The position numbers and the translations under genes are program-made. Below the pieces are notes generated by a model, which was not told the DNA's origin, did not search any database, and was given only the letters and a program-made list of their open reading frames with translations. This document shows positions 1-8,584 of a stretch of 64,000 nt of DNA, piece by piece. Origin of the DNA: JAGQPD01 sp020426865 (GTDB taxonomy: Bacteria > Planctomycetota > Planctomycetia > Pirellulales > Pirellulaceae). Positions within the stretch are counted from its first letter, which is position 1. Each line of letters opens with the position of its first letter. The DNA lies in the NCBI GenBank assembly GCA_041399065.1, contig JAWKTN010000003.1:1054001-1118000 (forward strand). Reading direction: 5' to 3'.

Positions 1-456
1 CAGGATTTGCGCAAGGCAAGCCCCACGCAGCCGATGATGTTGGAGATCCATGAGGCGGCCGTTACCAAACCGGAAACGATTCAGCACCTCCGCAATGTAT
101 TGACTGATCTGGACATCGGGCTGGCATTCGACGACTTTGGTGCCGGACAAGCTCGGCTGGTCGAGCTCAGCGAGGTCCGACCCGACTGTTTGAAGTTCGA
201 TAAGAAACTGATTCAAGGGCTGCATCGGGCACCCCCCAGCCGCCAGAAAGTCGTCGAACTGTTGGTGCGGATGGTCAACGAATTGGAGATCCTTCCGCTG
301 GCCGAGTGCGTTGAGAACAAGGCCGAACATGAAGTCCTGCAGCAGATGGGATTTCGTTTGGGGCAAGGATTTTATTACGGTCGTCCCGCCTCGATCTCCC
401 ACTACGTGCCGGAACATGGTCTCGCCGAAAATGTTGGCGAAGCTACCATCGGGTGA
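1..456 (+). CDS. EAL-domain c-di-GMP phosphodiesterase, C-terminal part
   Basis: The reading frame is open from the first base, so this is the 3' end of a longer gene cut by the window edge. The visible 152 residues are the second half of an EAL domain, which hydrolyses cyclic di-GMP. Recognisable blocks are EIHE (the beta-strand Glu block), DDFGAG (the metal-binding Asp pair), LKFDKKLI (with the catalytic Lys region) and ECVEN followed by GFRLGQGFYYGRP, matching the closing blocks of the family. The metal-binding residues appear intact, so the domain may be active. Any N-terminal sensor or GGDEF part lies outside the window. The family is clear; specificity and partners are not visible. Confidence 0.85.
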   Translation, partial: QDLRKASPTQPMMLEIHEAAVTKPETIQHLRNVLTDLDIGLAFDDFGAGQARLVELSEVRPDCLKFDKKLIQGLHRAPPSRQKVVELLVRMVNELEILPLAECVENKAEHEVLQQMGFRLGQGFYYGRPASISHYVPEHGLAENVGEATIG

Positions 457-506
457 TCTTCGCCCCATCTCTCACGTTCGGGGCCGCCACTCCAAAATGC
501 CACTTG

Positions 507-527
507 ATACCTCGAACCGCGAGGTAT
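507..527 (+). other. Small inverted repeat downstream of EAL gene
   Basis: ATACCTCG, a five-base loop, then CGAGGTAT form a perfect 8-bp stem about 50 bases after the stop codon of the EAL gene. No T-run follows, so it is at best a weak or Rho-assisted 3' end signal. Confidence 0.3.
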
Positions 528-631
528 TCGAACTTGCTGCCCCTCCCTTCCGCTGCGGCTAGCATCGTGCGAGCCCGGTGATTATGGTAGGTCGTGGTGC
601 GGCCTTGGGCCGCCGATTGGGGTGCACGGTA

Positions 632-715
632 AACATTCGAGCTAACATTCGAGCCAACATTCGAGCCAACATTCGAGGCAACATTCGAGGCAACATTCGA
701 GGCAACATTCGAGCC
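632..715 (+). repeat. 12-bp tandem repeat, seven copies
   Basis: Seven head-to-tail copies of AACATTCGAGCC, with the last two bases varying (CT, CC or GC). It occupies the 303-bp space between the EAL gene and the isomerase and ends about 45 bp before the isomerase start. Because the unit is a multiple of three it gives periodic peptides in any frame, but no start or stop context suggests translation. There are no spacers, so it is not a CRISPR. Copy number is likely to vary between strains by slippage. Confidence 0.9.
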
Positions 716-759
716 GACGGGCATCGCAGGTACGCGGGCGTGGGCGAGGAGTCATTGAC

Positions 760-1653
760 GTGTCTGAGGAGCAAGCGACCGAACTGAGTGTCCAGTTGTG
801 GACGGTTCGCGAACAACTGTCGCATGACAGCGAGGCGACATTGCGGGCACTTGGGGCGATCGGCTATCGCCAGATTGAATTGATGGACGTGTGCGGTACC
901 CGCGACTTGCTGCCTGTCGTGCGAGACCTGGGACTGGTTGTCCGCTCCGCTTTTTTTGACTGGAATACGGTGCTGAGGCTGTCGGGTACGGGGCCCGTCG
1001 GAGCAGGCCGCCCCGAGGTCATCCGAGCGGACCGCGACGGTTTTCTGCGGACGTTGGAAGCTGCGTTGGAATGGGGCGTGCGGTACCTGGTGTTTGGCTA
1101 TTTACGGCCGGATCAACGCGGCGCCGCCGATGATTATCGACGTCTGGCCGCGTGTCTCAATCTGGCGGGTGAGCTGGCGGCGAAGGCGGGGATCGAACTG
1201 AACTACCACAATCACGCCTTTGAGTTCCAGTCCCTGGCCGACGGCCTAACGCCCATGGATATCCTGGTCGCGAGGCTCGACCCACAATGGGTGCGGTTTG
1301 AACTTGACATCTTTTGGTGCCAGATGGGTGGAAGGGATGCCTTGGATCTGTTGCGAAGTATCCGCGGCCGGGTGGCACAAATCCATCTTAAGGACGGTCG
1401 ATTGGAGGCGGCACCGTGCTACGACGAGAGCAGCAGCCAGTGCTGGCAAGTGTGTGAGTTGGGGCAAGGTGGGATGGATATAGCGGCAGTGGTTACCGAA
1501 TCAGTGCGGCAGGGGATCGAGCAGTTTCACGTTGAGCAAGACTGGTCGGACGATCCGCTGAAGAGTTTGGCGGAGTCGTTACGGTTCTGGCGCCGTTTGG
1601 TGGACCTCAATTTGATTTTCGACGCCCACGATTCCGTCCACGCGACCGGCTAG
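760..1653 (+). CDS. Sugar phosphate isomerase/epimerase (xylose isomerase-like TIM barrel)
   Basis: 297 residues starting at GTG, with GGGCGAGGAG about ten bases upstream as ribosome binding site. The whole protein is one AP-endonuclease-2/xylose-isomerase-like TIM barrel of the IolE/IolI type. Landmarks are SVQLWTVRE at the start, ALGAIGYRQIEL, YHNHAFEF (metal and substrate His), RFELDIFWC (metal-binding Glu-x-Asp), AQIHLKDG, and the closing VEQDW with its metal-binding Glu. Family members isomerise or epimerise keto sugars and inositol derivatives using a divalent metal. No signal peptide is present, so it is probably cytoplasmic. Its last 75 bases overlap the 3' end of the convergent BON gene. 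The substrate cannot be deduced. Confidence 0.85.
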   Translation: MSEEQATELSVQLWTVREQLSHDSEATLRALGAIGYRQIELMDVCGTRDLLPVVRDLGLVVRSAFFDWNTVLRLSGTGPVGAGRPEVIRADRDGFLRTLEAALEWGVRYLVFGYLRPDQRGAADDYRRLAACLNLAGELAAKAGIELNYHNHAFEFQSLADGLTPMDILVARLDPQWVRFELDIFWCQMGGRDALDLLRSIRGRVAQIHLKDGRLEAAPCYDESSSQCWQVCELGQGGMDIAAVVTESVRQGIEQFHVEQDWSDDPLKSLAESLRFWRRLVDLNLIFDAHDSVHATG

Positions 1654-1863
1654 GACCTGGGCGATTTGCTTCATATAAAACGAAGGGACTTTACCCCGCA
1701 ATTTGGCGACGCCATCGGTTACGGTACAATCGAGAGCACGCAGGGCGGTGTAGGGGCATTCATGAAAGCGCGTCCGTAGTCGATGCGATACGGTTTCGTC
1801 GGCCGAGTCGGTTCGCAGTGTTCGATCGGATGTGTGTGGGTCAAAGGATGGATGGCGGTTCAT
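1579..1863 (-). CDS. BON-domain protein, small
   Basis: 94 residues with a good ribosome binding site (GAGGGGGA about eight bases before the ATG). From about residue 38 to 88 it matches a BON domain: an initial helix, then LDCTVTDGVAKLRGKVPS, KQIAQVLAGRVDGIVGVENQIEV, with the conserved Gly and the V..V.N.I pattern. BON domains typically bind phospholipids or attach proteins to membranes in osmotic-shock proteins and secretins. There is no signal peptide; the first 35 residues are polar. It runs convergently into the isomerase and overlaps its last 75 bases, which is unusual but both frames look coding there. The role is unknown. Confidence 0.75.
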   Translation of the reverse strand: MNRHPSFDPHTSDRTLRTDSADETVSHRLRTRFHECPYTALRALDCTVTDGVAKLRGKVPSFYMKQIAQVLAGRVDGIVGVENQIEVHQTAPEP

Positions 1864-2282
1864 CGTAGGGTCCCCCTCAACGGCCGGAAGGTTGGCTTGC
1901 GGGCGAACTCGGAAACGGCGTTTTTCCCGGTGATGGCTTTCGTGTTTCCTATTCTGTGTTTCATGATCTGTGTTTCATGATCTGCGTTTCATGATCTGCG
2001 TTTCATTATCTCGATGGGTCAAGATGTGACATGGTACGCGGGATGGTTGGCATCGACGCGGTGCGTCAACGTAGTGCAAAGCATGTGCCTAAGCGAGGAA
2101 AGCGTCGAGGTTGCATTGTTCCAGGCGAACGTTGGGGGTTTTCGGTGGCGAGGACACACGAGTGTGTCGGAATAACTCAGTTGCTGTGCGGCTACGACGT
2201 AGCGTGCGAATGAGGTAGGAAAAGTTGTGGGTGGGACCGAGCGCGACAGGTTGGAAATGAGAGTATCTGAGGAGCGGGTTAC
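1864..2282. other. Intergenic region with promoters, no gene seen
   Basis: 419 bases between the divergent BON gene and the histidine kinase. It holds a short tandem repeat (separate entry) and presumably both promoters. No convincing small ORF. GAGGAG at 2269-2274 is the ribosome binding site of the kinase. Confidence 0.6.
1958..2013 (+). repeat. 14-bp tandem repeat, four copies
   Basis: Four direct copies of GTTTCATGATCTGY, period 14, at 1958, 1972, 1986 and 2000; the last is degenerate. It lies in the space between divergent genes and is AT-richer than its surroundings. Could be a slippage product or a set of protein-binding sites. Confidence 0.8.
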
Positions 2283-4661
2283 GTGTTGATTGCGGGATTT
2301 CGGGAAAATGCGGTTGTGTTGATGTTGAATGTGGAGGAAGAGGCACGTCATCAGCTGGGGCAGATCCTGCCGCAGGATGGATACGTCGTGGTGGCGCTGA
2401 GTACGATGGCTGAGTTGAGAGCGATTGAGGACTGGCGACCCATTTTCGCACTCTTGGTTGGAGGGGCAGTGACGGAATCGACGCTGCGCGAGACGGTGTC
2501 GATCGTGAAGGAAGAGAATTCGGCCAGTGCGGTGCTGGTGCTATCGCCGAAGGTGGATAGCGAGTTGGTGGTCAGTGCGTTGCGGCAGGGGGCGGACGAC
2601 TATTTTTTTACTCCGTTGGATATCTTTGCGTTACGGAGGCGGTTGGGACAGTTGTTGTCGCGGTGGCGAGCGGACATGGCGTTGCGTCAGAGCCAGGATC
2701 GATTGGCGTTGGCGATTCACGCGACGGAAGATGCCGTATGGGATTCGGACCTGGTCACGGGTGTGGTGTGGCGGAATGAGTCGTACTACAACCAGTTTGG
2801 ACCGCGTCCGCGGGACGGGCAGGACCCGTATCAATGGTGGCATGAGCGGGTGCATCCCGACGATGTCCGGCGGGTATCGCGATCGATGTTGTGGTTCATG
2901 ACGGGGGAGATGGGGGAGCGATGGACGGAAGAGTATCGCTACCGTCGGGTGGATGGAAGTTACGCGTATGTGATTGATCGTGGTCGGCTGGCGACGGACG
3001 ACGATGGGCGGCCGATCCGAGCGTTGGGGGCGATGTTGGACATTACGGACCGCAAACGGCAAGAAGACATAAAACTGGCATTCAGTCAGGTCCTGGAGAT
3101 GTTGGCTTCGGGGGTGGGATTGGAGGCGATTCTGTTGCGATTGGTGACGGTCAGCGAAGAGATCTTTGCGGGGACGGTCTGTTCGATTCTGTTGTTGGAT
3201 GAGACGCGGAAGCATTTGCGCGTGGCGGCGGCGCCGAGTTTGCCGGGCGAGTACAACCGAACGGTGGATGGAATGGCCATTGGACCGATGATGGGCAGTT
3301 GCGGCAGTGCGGCCTATTGGGGGCGTCGGGTGATTGTGGAGGACATCGCGGCCAGTCCGTTGTGGGAGGGGGTGCATCAAGCGGCACGGGAGGCGAACGT
3401 GCAGGCGTGTTGGTCGCAGCCGATTTTTTCCAGTGGCCAGGAAGTTTTGGGCACGTTTGCGATTTACTATCGTCAGCCGCGGGCGCCTGACGAGGTGGAT
3501 GTCGAATTCATCACTGAGGCGGCGCGATTGGCCGGGATCGCGATTGAAAGACGCCGGGATGAAGACGCATTGCGAACGGCCGAAGCATTGGCGAGGAAGG
3601 AACGGGACTTTGCCGAACGTTTGATCGAGACGGCCCAAGTGATTGTGATGGTCTTGGATGCCGAAGGTGCGATCGTACGATTCAATGATTACATGGAAAA
3701 GCTGTCGGGATACTCGTTGCAGGAGGTCCGGGGACGGGATTGGCTGGATGTTTTCTTTAACGATTCGGACCGGCCGATGATTCGCGATTTGGCCCAACGA
3801 TCACTTGCTGGGGACGGTGGGCAGGGGGTGATTCAATCCTTACGCACGCGGGCGTCGGTGGAGCGGGAGGTGGCCTGGTGGTTGCGACGGTTGCGGGATG
3901 AGGAGCGGGGTCCTTCCGAGTTGTTGTTGATTGGCCATGACGTGACGGATTTGAAGGAGATTCAAGAGCGGTTGTTGCAGGCGGAGCGGTTATCGGCGAT
4001 TGGCGAGGCGATGGCGGGGCTATCGCATGAGAGCCGCAATGCGATCGCGCGGGGACAGTCGGCGTTGCGGATGTTGGATCGGCGATTGACCGATCGTCCC
4101 GACCTATCGGAACTGATTGATGGCGTGCGATTGGCCCACGACGACTTGGAAGTACTCTATGAGGAAGTGCGGCAGTACGCCGCTCCGTTGATCTTCCGCT
4201 CGGAGCGTTGCGACATGCAAGTTCTTTGGGGCGAGGCATGGCAACAGTTGATTTCGGTTCATTCCGAGCGACGGATCGAAGTGAGTAGCGTGGTGGACAC
4301 AAGCGATCTATGGTGTCGGGTGGATGCCTCATCGGTCAAGCAAGTGTTCCGGAACATTTTGGAGAATTCGTTGGAAGCGTCGGGCGATCCGTGTCGGATT
4401 GATGTGGAGTATGCGGATCAGGTCTGGGACGATCGTCCGGCACTGTGCGTATCGGTGACCGATCACGGCCGTGGTGTGGGGCCGGAGCAACTTGCACGAA
4501 TGTTTGACGCGTTTTACACTACCAAGACACATGGAACCGGTTTGGGGATGGCGATCTGTCGCCGGATTATCCAGAAGCACGGTGGAGATATTCGGGTTTC
4601 TGGTTCGTTGGGGGAAGGGACGACGATCGAGGTGATTCTGCCACGAGGTTCGTCGGGATAA
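2283..4661 (+). CDS. Sensor histidine kinase: pseudo-receiver, PAS, GAF, PAS, HisKA, HATPase
   Basis: 792 residues, GTG start with GAGGAG nine bases upstream. Residues about 5-125 have a receiver-like fold pattern, but the phosphoacceptor position reads FALLVGG rather than an Asp, so it is probably a pseudo-receiver. Then a PAS-3 domain (about 140-260, ending LDITDRKR), a GAF domain (about 265-425), a second PAS (about 440-565), the phosphoacceptor helix with LSHESRNA (His582), and an ATPase domain with NILENSLEAS, DHGRGVG and GTGLGMAI. No membrane segments, so a soluble sensor. Only 22 bases separate it from the ANTAR regulator, its likely partner. The HESRN H-box is shared with the kinase at 8581. 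The signal sensed is unknown. Confidence 0.9.
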   Translation: MLIAGFRENAVVLMLNVEEEARHQLGQILPQDGYVVVALSTMAELRAIEDWRPIFALLVGGAVTESTLRETVSIVKEENSASAVLVLSPKVDSELVVSALRQGADDYFFTPLDIFALRRRLGQLLSRWRADMALRQSQDRLALAIHATEDAVWDSDLVTGVVWRNESYYNQFGPRPRDGQDPYQWWHERVHPDDVRRVSRSMLWFMTGEMGERWTEEYRYRRVDGSYAYVIDRGRLATDDDGRPIRALGAMLDITDRKRQEDIKLAFSQVLEMLASGVGLEAILLRLVTVSEEIFAGTVCSILLLDETRKHLRVAAAPSLPGEYNRTVDGMAIGPMMGSCGSAAYWGRRVIVEDIAASPLWEGVHQAAREANVQACWSQPIFSSGQEVLGTFAIYYRQPRAPDEVDVEFITEAARLAGIAIERRRDEDALRTAEALARKERDFAERLIETAQVIVMVLDAEGAIVRFNDYMEKLSGYSLQEVRGRDWLDVFFNDSDRPMIRDLAQRSLAGDGGQGVIQSLRTRASVEREVAWWLRRLRDEERGPSELLLIGHDVTDLKEIQERLLQAERLSAIGEAMAGLSHESRNAIARGQSALRMLDRRLTDRPDLSELIDGVRLAHDDLEVLYEEVRQYAAPLIFRSERCDMQVLWGEAWQQLISVHSERRIEVSSVVDTSDLWCRVDASSVKQVFRNILENSLEASGDPCRIDVEYADQVWDDRPALCVSVTDHGRGVGPEQLARMFDAFYTTKTHGTGLGMAICRRIIQKHGGDIRVSGSLGEGTTIEVILPRGSSG

Positions 4662-4683
4662 GTCAATAGAACAGGCGAAGAGC

Positions 4684-5277
4684 ATGTCAAACGATCCACT
4701 CAGTATTGCGATAGCGGAAGATGAACCTTTGTTGCTGCAGGACATGGCCGAGATGCTGCAGTCGCTGGGGCACCGGGTAGTGGGAACCGCCAAAGATGGG
4801 CAGGAGCTGATCGAGATCTGTGAGCGTCATCCGCCCGATCTGGTGATTACTGACATAAAAATGCCTAATCTGGATGGGTTGGAGGCGGCGACGGCGTTAC
4901 GTGAGCAGCGGGCCGTTCCCATTATTATTGTGTCGGCCCATCACGATCGCGAACTGATCGATCGGGCATTGGAAAACCACGTGCTGGCGTATCTGGTCAA
5001 GCCGGTCAAGGAAGCCGATATGGTCACGGCCATTGCGCTGGTGCAGCGGCGTTTCAAAGAATTCGAGGCCTTGCGACAGCAGGCGGACGACCTGCGTCAA
5101 GCGTTGGAAGATCGCAAGTTGGTCGAGCGGGCGAAGGGGATTCTGATGAAACGGGCGAATTTGGACGAGCAGCAAGCATTTGCGCGGTTGCACAAACTGT
5201 CCCGCGATCGGAATCAAAAGATGGTCGAAGTCGCGCGGATGATTCTCACCGCCGAAGAGGCCTTCAAGCCGACTTAG
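4684..5277 (+). CDS. Response regulator with ANTAR RNA-binding output
   Basis: 197 residues. Residues 5-120 form a receiver with acidic AEDE, phosphoacceptor Asp57 in VITDIKMP, the Ser/Ala switch in IIVSAHH and Lys in LVKPVKE. A coiled linker (about 122-142, FEALRQQADDLRQALEDRK) leads into an ANTAR domain (about 140-190, LVERAKGILMKRANLDEQQAF..L...SRDRNQKMVEVARMI). ANTAR proteins bind paired hexaloop hairpins in leader RNAs and prevent termination, so this system probably acts on RNA rather than DNA. It follows the PAS/GAF kinase by 22 bases and is very likely phosphorylated by it. Confidence 0.93.
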   Translation: MSNDPLSIAIAEDEPLLLQDMAEMLQSLGHRVVGTAKDGQELIEICERHPPDLVITDIKMPNLDGLEAATALREQRAVPIIIVSAHHDRELIDRALENHVLAYLVKPVKEADMVTAIALVQRRFKEFEALRQQADDLRQALEDRKLVERAKGILMKRANLDEQQAFARLHKLSRDRNQKMVEVARMILTAEEAFKPT

Positions 5278-5810
5278 GGTGCGAAAGGTCTGGTCTTGGC
5301 AAGCGGAGACGAATGGGGGATTTGGCGGTTGCCACTCAATTGCCCGAATTCCGTCCAGGGCGCTTGACATCCGGCACCGGGTGGGGAAGAATTCGGACAA
5401 GAGCATGAGCCCTTGATGGTTTTTTCTTTTCTTCGGTCGTGTCGCCCCGTCGTTGGCTCGTCGACTTCCGTCGTTACGGCGATCTCATCATGATTTACGT
5501 GACCGCTCGCAACTGGCAGCGAGAAACGTAACAAGAAACGTAACAAGGTCGACAGCACATCGTTGTTCTTTTCTTTTCACGAGCGTGTGGTGATGTTGCC
5601 GTCTGAGTGCTTGACGGTGGAATTCTTGCCGGCTGGATGAGGCCGCGCTGGATGAGGCCGCTGGTACTGTCGCGGTTGGTTCTGCGGCGGGAGCGGGCGT
5701 TTATTCCACCAGAGCGATTCGGGCAGTAACCATGGCTGTAACTCTGCCTGCGCCACACGGGGTGGCGACCGATTGGGTCGCTGATGCTGCTTGAGAGATA
5801 GGAGTTGGCA
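5278..5810. other. Intergenic region upstream of csrA
   Basis: 533 bases with no convincing gene. It contains two short direct repeats: AAGAAACGTAAC-type copies near 5521-5545 and GCTGGATGAGGCCGC copies near 5633-5661. The length is large for a csrA leader and could hold the csrA promoter and 5' UTR. Confidence 0.5.
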
Positions 5811-6014
5811 ATGCTAGTACTTAGCAGGAAGAATGGTGAGCAGATTCAAATTGGCCAGGACATCGTCATTCGCGTGTGTCGAGTGCAGGGAGGGCGTGTC
5901 CAATTGGGGATCGTGGCGCCAAAGAACGTGCGCGTGCGACGTTCGGAGCTGCCGGTACATATTGAGGATGAGAGCGGCCAAGTGACGTTCAGTTATTTGA
6001 CCCACGATGCCTAA
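5811..6014 (+). CDS. csrA: Carbon storage regulator CsrA
   Basis: 67 residues starting MLVLSRKNGEQIQIG; the ATG at 5811 is chosen because AGGAG ends seven bases upstream and CsrA proteins start with ML.L.R. The protein is colinear with the family: VQGGRVQLGIVAPKNVRVRRSEL, with Arg44 and the surrounding VRRSEL segment that contact GGA in RNA. CsrA is a small dimeric RNA-binding translational regulator. It stands alone between two signalling units; no fliW or flagellar gene is nearby. With the ANTAR regulator upstream, this stretch carries two RNA-level regulators side by side. Confidence 0.96.
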   Translation: MLVLSRKNGEQIQIGQDIVIRVCRVQGGRVQLGIVAPKNVRVRRSELPVHIEDESGQVTFSYLTHDA

Positions 6015-6457
6015 CCACGGCGAACCGCGAGATCGACCCGGCGGCCGGGCCGATCTTGCTGGGGGCGGGATGAGCGAATTCGGTCGAAAGCGCGCAGGGT
6101 GTGCGAAAAGAGTTGGAGTAAACGGTCGAAAACTGGCGTTGCCCAGTCACCTCGGTCTCGAAAGGAGCTTCGGAGACCGGCGGTTGAATACGGGTGCGTG
6201 ATTGGGACCGGCTCGAAGAGGTCAAGCAACGCTATCTCTTGGGTATTGCGGTAAACCACCATCGTGGCGCTGAAAATAATCGGAAGTGGCCCGAGGTTTG
6301 CTGAAGCTTCCAAGCATCCGTAAGTATCGGCAGGTGACGACCACAGTCCGCTTGGTTGCTGAACTGGCAACGGATGGGTTGAATTGCCGGGGTGATTGGC
6401 GGCAGGCGTCTCCGTCGAGTTGGAAGTGGAGGCCCAGATTGAGGGGAGGGCGGTACG
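6015..6457. other. Intergenic region, nothing recognised
   Basis: 443 bases between csrA and a possible small ORF. No terminator with a T-run, no RNA gene and no credible coding frame recognised. Confidence 0.5.
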
Positions 6458-6616
6458 ATGTTGGAATTGGTCCACGTTGATGACTTGGCGGCTGCGGCTC
6501 AAGAGTCGCTGCACGAATGGTGTGATGAGGACGATTACACGATGGACGTTGAGGTATGGGAGCGCGCAGAGTGTCGGTTGCGAGGGGTAGGCGAGCGCCG
6601 CGAATGGGAGCTTTAG
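6458..6616 (+). CDS. Possible small acidic protein, 52 aa
   Basis: ATG preceded by GAGGGGAGGG with about seven bases spacing, a strong ribosome binding site that drew attention to this frame. It encodes 52 residues, acidic in the middle (CDEDDYTMDVEVWE) and ends with TAG 31 bases before the protoglobin kinase start. No family recognised and no cysteine pair or membrane segment. It may be a real small gene cotranscribed with the kinase or a chance ORF; the ribosome binding site is the only positive evidence. Confidence 0.35.
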   Translation: MLELVHVDDLAAAAQESLHEWCDEDDYTMDVEVWERAECRLRGVGERREWEL

Positions 6617-6647
6617 TTTTCCCCGGAGATGCCATAGACTTACGTGC

Positions 6648-7841
6648 ATGGACCCCAGCGAGTTGATGGCAAGTTTTCGCGACCTGCAAAGTTACGTCGG
6701 TTGGAATGCGGAGGACGCCGACCGAGTGGCGGGGTTGCGCGAAGTTGTGGCGCCCGATCTGGGATCGTTGGTGGATGAGTTTTACGACGAGATTCCGCGG
6801 CACCCGCAGGCCCATCGGGTGATGACGGGCGGGGCTGAGCAAGTTCGGCGATTGAAATTGTCACTGCGGTCGTGGCTGGACGAGCTGTTTTCCGGTCCGT
6901 ACGACGAGCAATACGTGCGGCGCCGGTGGTTGGTTGGGTCGCGGCACGTGGAGATCGGGTTGGATCCGTCGTATCCGAACGCGGCGTTTTCGTTGCTGCG
7001 GGCCGGGTTGACCGCATCGGTGCGCCGCCGTTGGCTTGGCGAGTCCTCTGGCATGTGGCCGGCTCTGCAATCGCTGCACAAATTGCTGGATCTGGATTCC
7101 ATGCTTGTCCAGCGAGCTTATGGCGATCAATACGCGCGGCAGATGCAGCGGCAGGAGCGATTGGCCGCGATCGGACAGATCTCGGGAAGTATTGCGCACG
7201 AATTGCGGAATCCGTTGAATGTGATCAAGACGTCGATCTATTGCCTGACACACGGCAAGTCGATTACGGAAGAAAAGCGGTCGGAGCATTTGCAGCGGAT
7301 GGATCGGCAGGTGGACGTCGCCAACGGTGTGATCAGCGCGCTGTCGGATTTTGCTCGATTGCCGACACCGTCGCCGGACAGTGTCGCCGTTGACCAGGTG
7401 GTGACGGAAGTTTTGGAGACCTTGACGATACCAGCGGGCGTGGTCGTTGTGCGGGACATTGCGCGCGATCTTGTGGTGGCCGCCGACCGACAGCAGTTGG
7501 CGATTGTGTTGAGCAATCTAGTGCGCAATGGCGTCGAGGCGATGCCGCACGGTGGCAAGCTGGCTATTTCCGGACGCGCCGATGCTGGCGGCGTGTCGGT
7601 GTCGGTTATTGATACCGGGGTGGGAATCAAGCCCGATCGGCTCGGCCGGCTTACTGAACCTTTGTACACTACTAAAGCGCGTGGGATTGGATTGGGTCTG
7701 GCCATCACGCGGGTGATTGTGGAGCGGCATCGGGGGACGATCCGATTTTCCAGCGAAGTGGATGTGGGGACGGAGGCGACGGTGTGGATGCCGTCGGGGG
7801 CTGCAGACGCGCAGGACGAAAACCAAAGGCGGACGGAATGA
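6648..7841 (+). CDS. Globin-coupled (protoglobin) histidine kinase
   Basis: 397 residues. Residues about 10-160 are a protoglobin-type sensor: helices with VDEFYDEIPRHPQAHRVM, then GSRHVEIGLDPSYPNAAF, in which His100 is the expected proximal haem ligand. The kinase core follows: IGQISGSIAHELRNPL (His184), LSNLVRNGVEAM, DTGVGI and GIGLGLAI. Globin-coupled kinases sense O2, CO or NO through haem iron, so this is a gas or redox sensor. No membrane segments. Its stop codon overlaps the start of the double-receiver gene (ATGA), so the two are translationally coupled and probably work in one relay. Confidence 0.9.
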   Translation: MDPSELMASFRDLQSYVGWNAEDADRVAGLREVVAPDLGSLVDEFYDEIPRHPQAHRVMTGGAEQVRRLKLSLRSWLDELFSGPYDEQYVRRRWLVGSRHVEIGLDPSYPNAAFSLLRAGLTASVRRRWLGESSGMWPALQSLHKLLDLDSMLVQRAYGDQYARQMQRQERLAAIGQISGSIAHELRNPLNVIKTSIYCLTHGKSITEEKRSEHLQRMDRQVDVANGVISALSDFARLPTPSPDSVAVDQVVTEVLETLTIPAGVVVVRDIARDLVVAADRQQLAIVLSNLVRNGVEAMPHGGKLAISGRADAGGVSVSVIDTGVGIKPDRLGRLTEPLYTTKARGIGLGLAITRVIVERHRGTIRFSSEVDVGTEATVWMPSGAADAQDENQRRTE

Positions 7842-8584
7842 GCAACGGGGAGGAAGTATGGGTCTTGGTGGTGGACGATGACCGGGACGCGGGGGGCAAC
7901 TTGGCGGAGATCCTAAGCGAGGTCGGATATTCCGTGGACGTGGCGTTGTCGGGGGAGCAGGCGCTTCAGTTGGTACGAGAGCGGGTGTATCGGGTGGCGC
8001 TGGTTGACTTGAAGATGCCCGATCAGGACGGCGTATCGCTATACGAATCGATCAAGGAGTGTCGGCCGGAGACGGCGTGTATTTTGACGACGGCGTTTGG
8101 CCGCAGTGCGCGCGTGGAGGAGGGGTTATCGGCAGGTGTATGGTGTGTGTTTGCGAAGCCGATTGACGTAGGGCGGTTATTGGCGGCGGTGGAGCATGCC
8201 ACGCAGCAGCCGACGACATTGATTGTGGATGACGACAAGGATTTTTGTGACAACTTGTCTCAGATGTTACGGCAGCGCGGTTATCGCGTTCGTCACGTGC
8301 AGGACGAGCACTTGGCAGCGGAACGGATTGATACCGGGGAGTACGAGCGGCTGGTAGTCGATTTGCGGTTGAAGAACGGTGACGGGCGCAAGCTCATTGA
8401 GCGCGCGCGCCGGATTCGCCCGAATTCGCAGATACTCCTTGTCACTGGTTATGCTGAAGAGCTGGCTGAGGAAGGAAGTCGGCGGTTGCTGAATGGGGGA
8501 GTGGTGGAGATTGAAACCAAGCCGTTGCAGATTGAGCGATTTCTGCAGCGGCATTTTCCGGCGATGGGGACCGAGCAGCCGTGA
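7838..8584 (+). CDS. Double-receiver response regulator without output domain
   Basis: 248 residues, starting at the ATG that overlaps the kinase stop (ATGA). Two receiver domains in tandem: residues 6-122 with Asp57 (VALVDLKMPDQDG), Thr-Thr in ILTTAFG and Lys107, and residues 126-245 with Asp175 (LVVDLRLKNGDG), VTGYAEE and ETKPL. No DNA-binding or enzymatic domain follows, so it probably passes phosphate between proteins. An alternative in-frame start 54 bases upstream lies inside the kinase gene and is less likely. Downstream it overlaps the next kinase by GTGA. Confidence 0.92.
   Translation: MSNGEEVWVLVVDDDRDAGGNLAEILSEVGYSVDVALSGEQALQLVRERVYRVALVDLKMPDQDGVSLYESIKECRPETACILTTAFGRSARVEEGLSAGVWCVFAKPIDVGRLLAAVEHATQQPTTLIVDDDKDFCDNLSQMLRQRGYRVRHVQDEHLAAERIDTGEYERLVVDLRLKNGDGRKLIERARRIRPNSQILLVTGYAEELAEEGSRRLLNGGVVEIETKPLQIERFLQRHFPAMGTEQP

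Noticed and set aside
632..715. 12-bp repeats as a CRISPR or a coding repeat
   Set aside because: Units are directly adjacent without spacers and far shorter than CRISPR repeats; no start and ribosome binding site for a peptide.
2631..3797. Long antisense frame (388 codons) inside the first kinase gene
   Set aside because: It lies wholly opposite a kinase gene with clear domains; high GC gives long open frames on the opposite strand. Its product has no recognisable motif.
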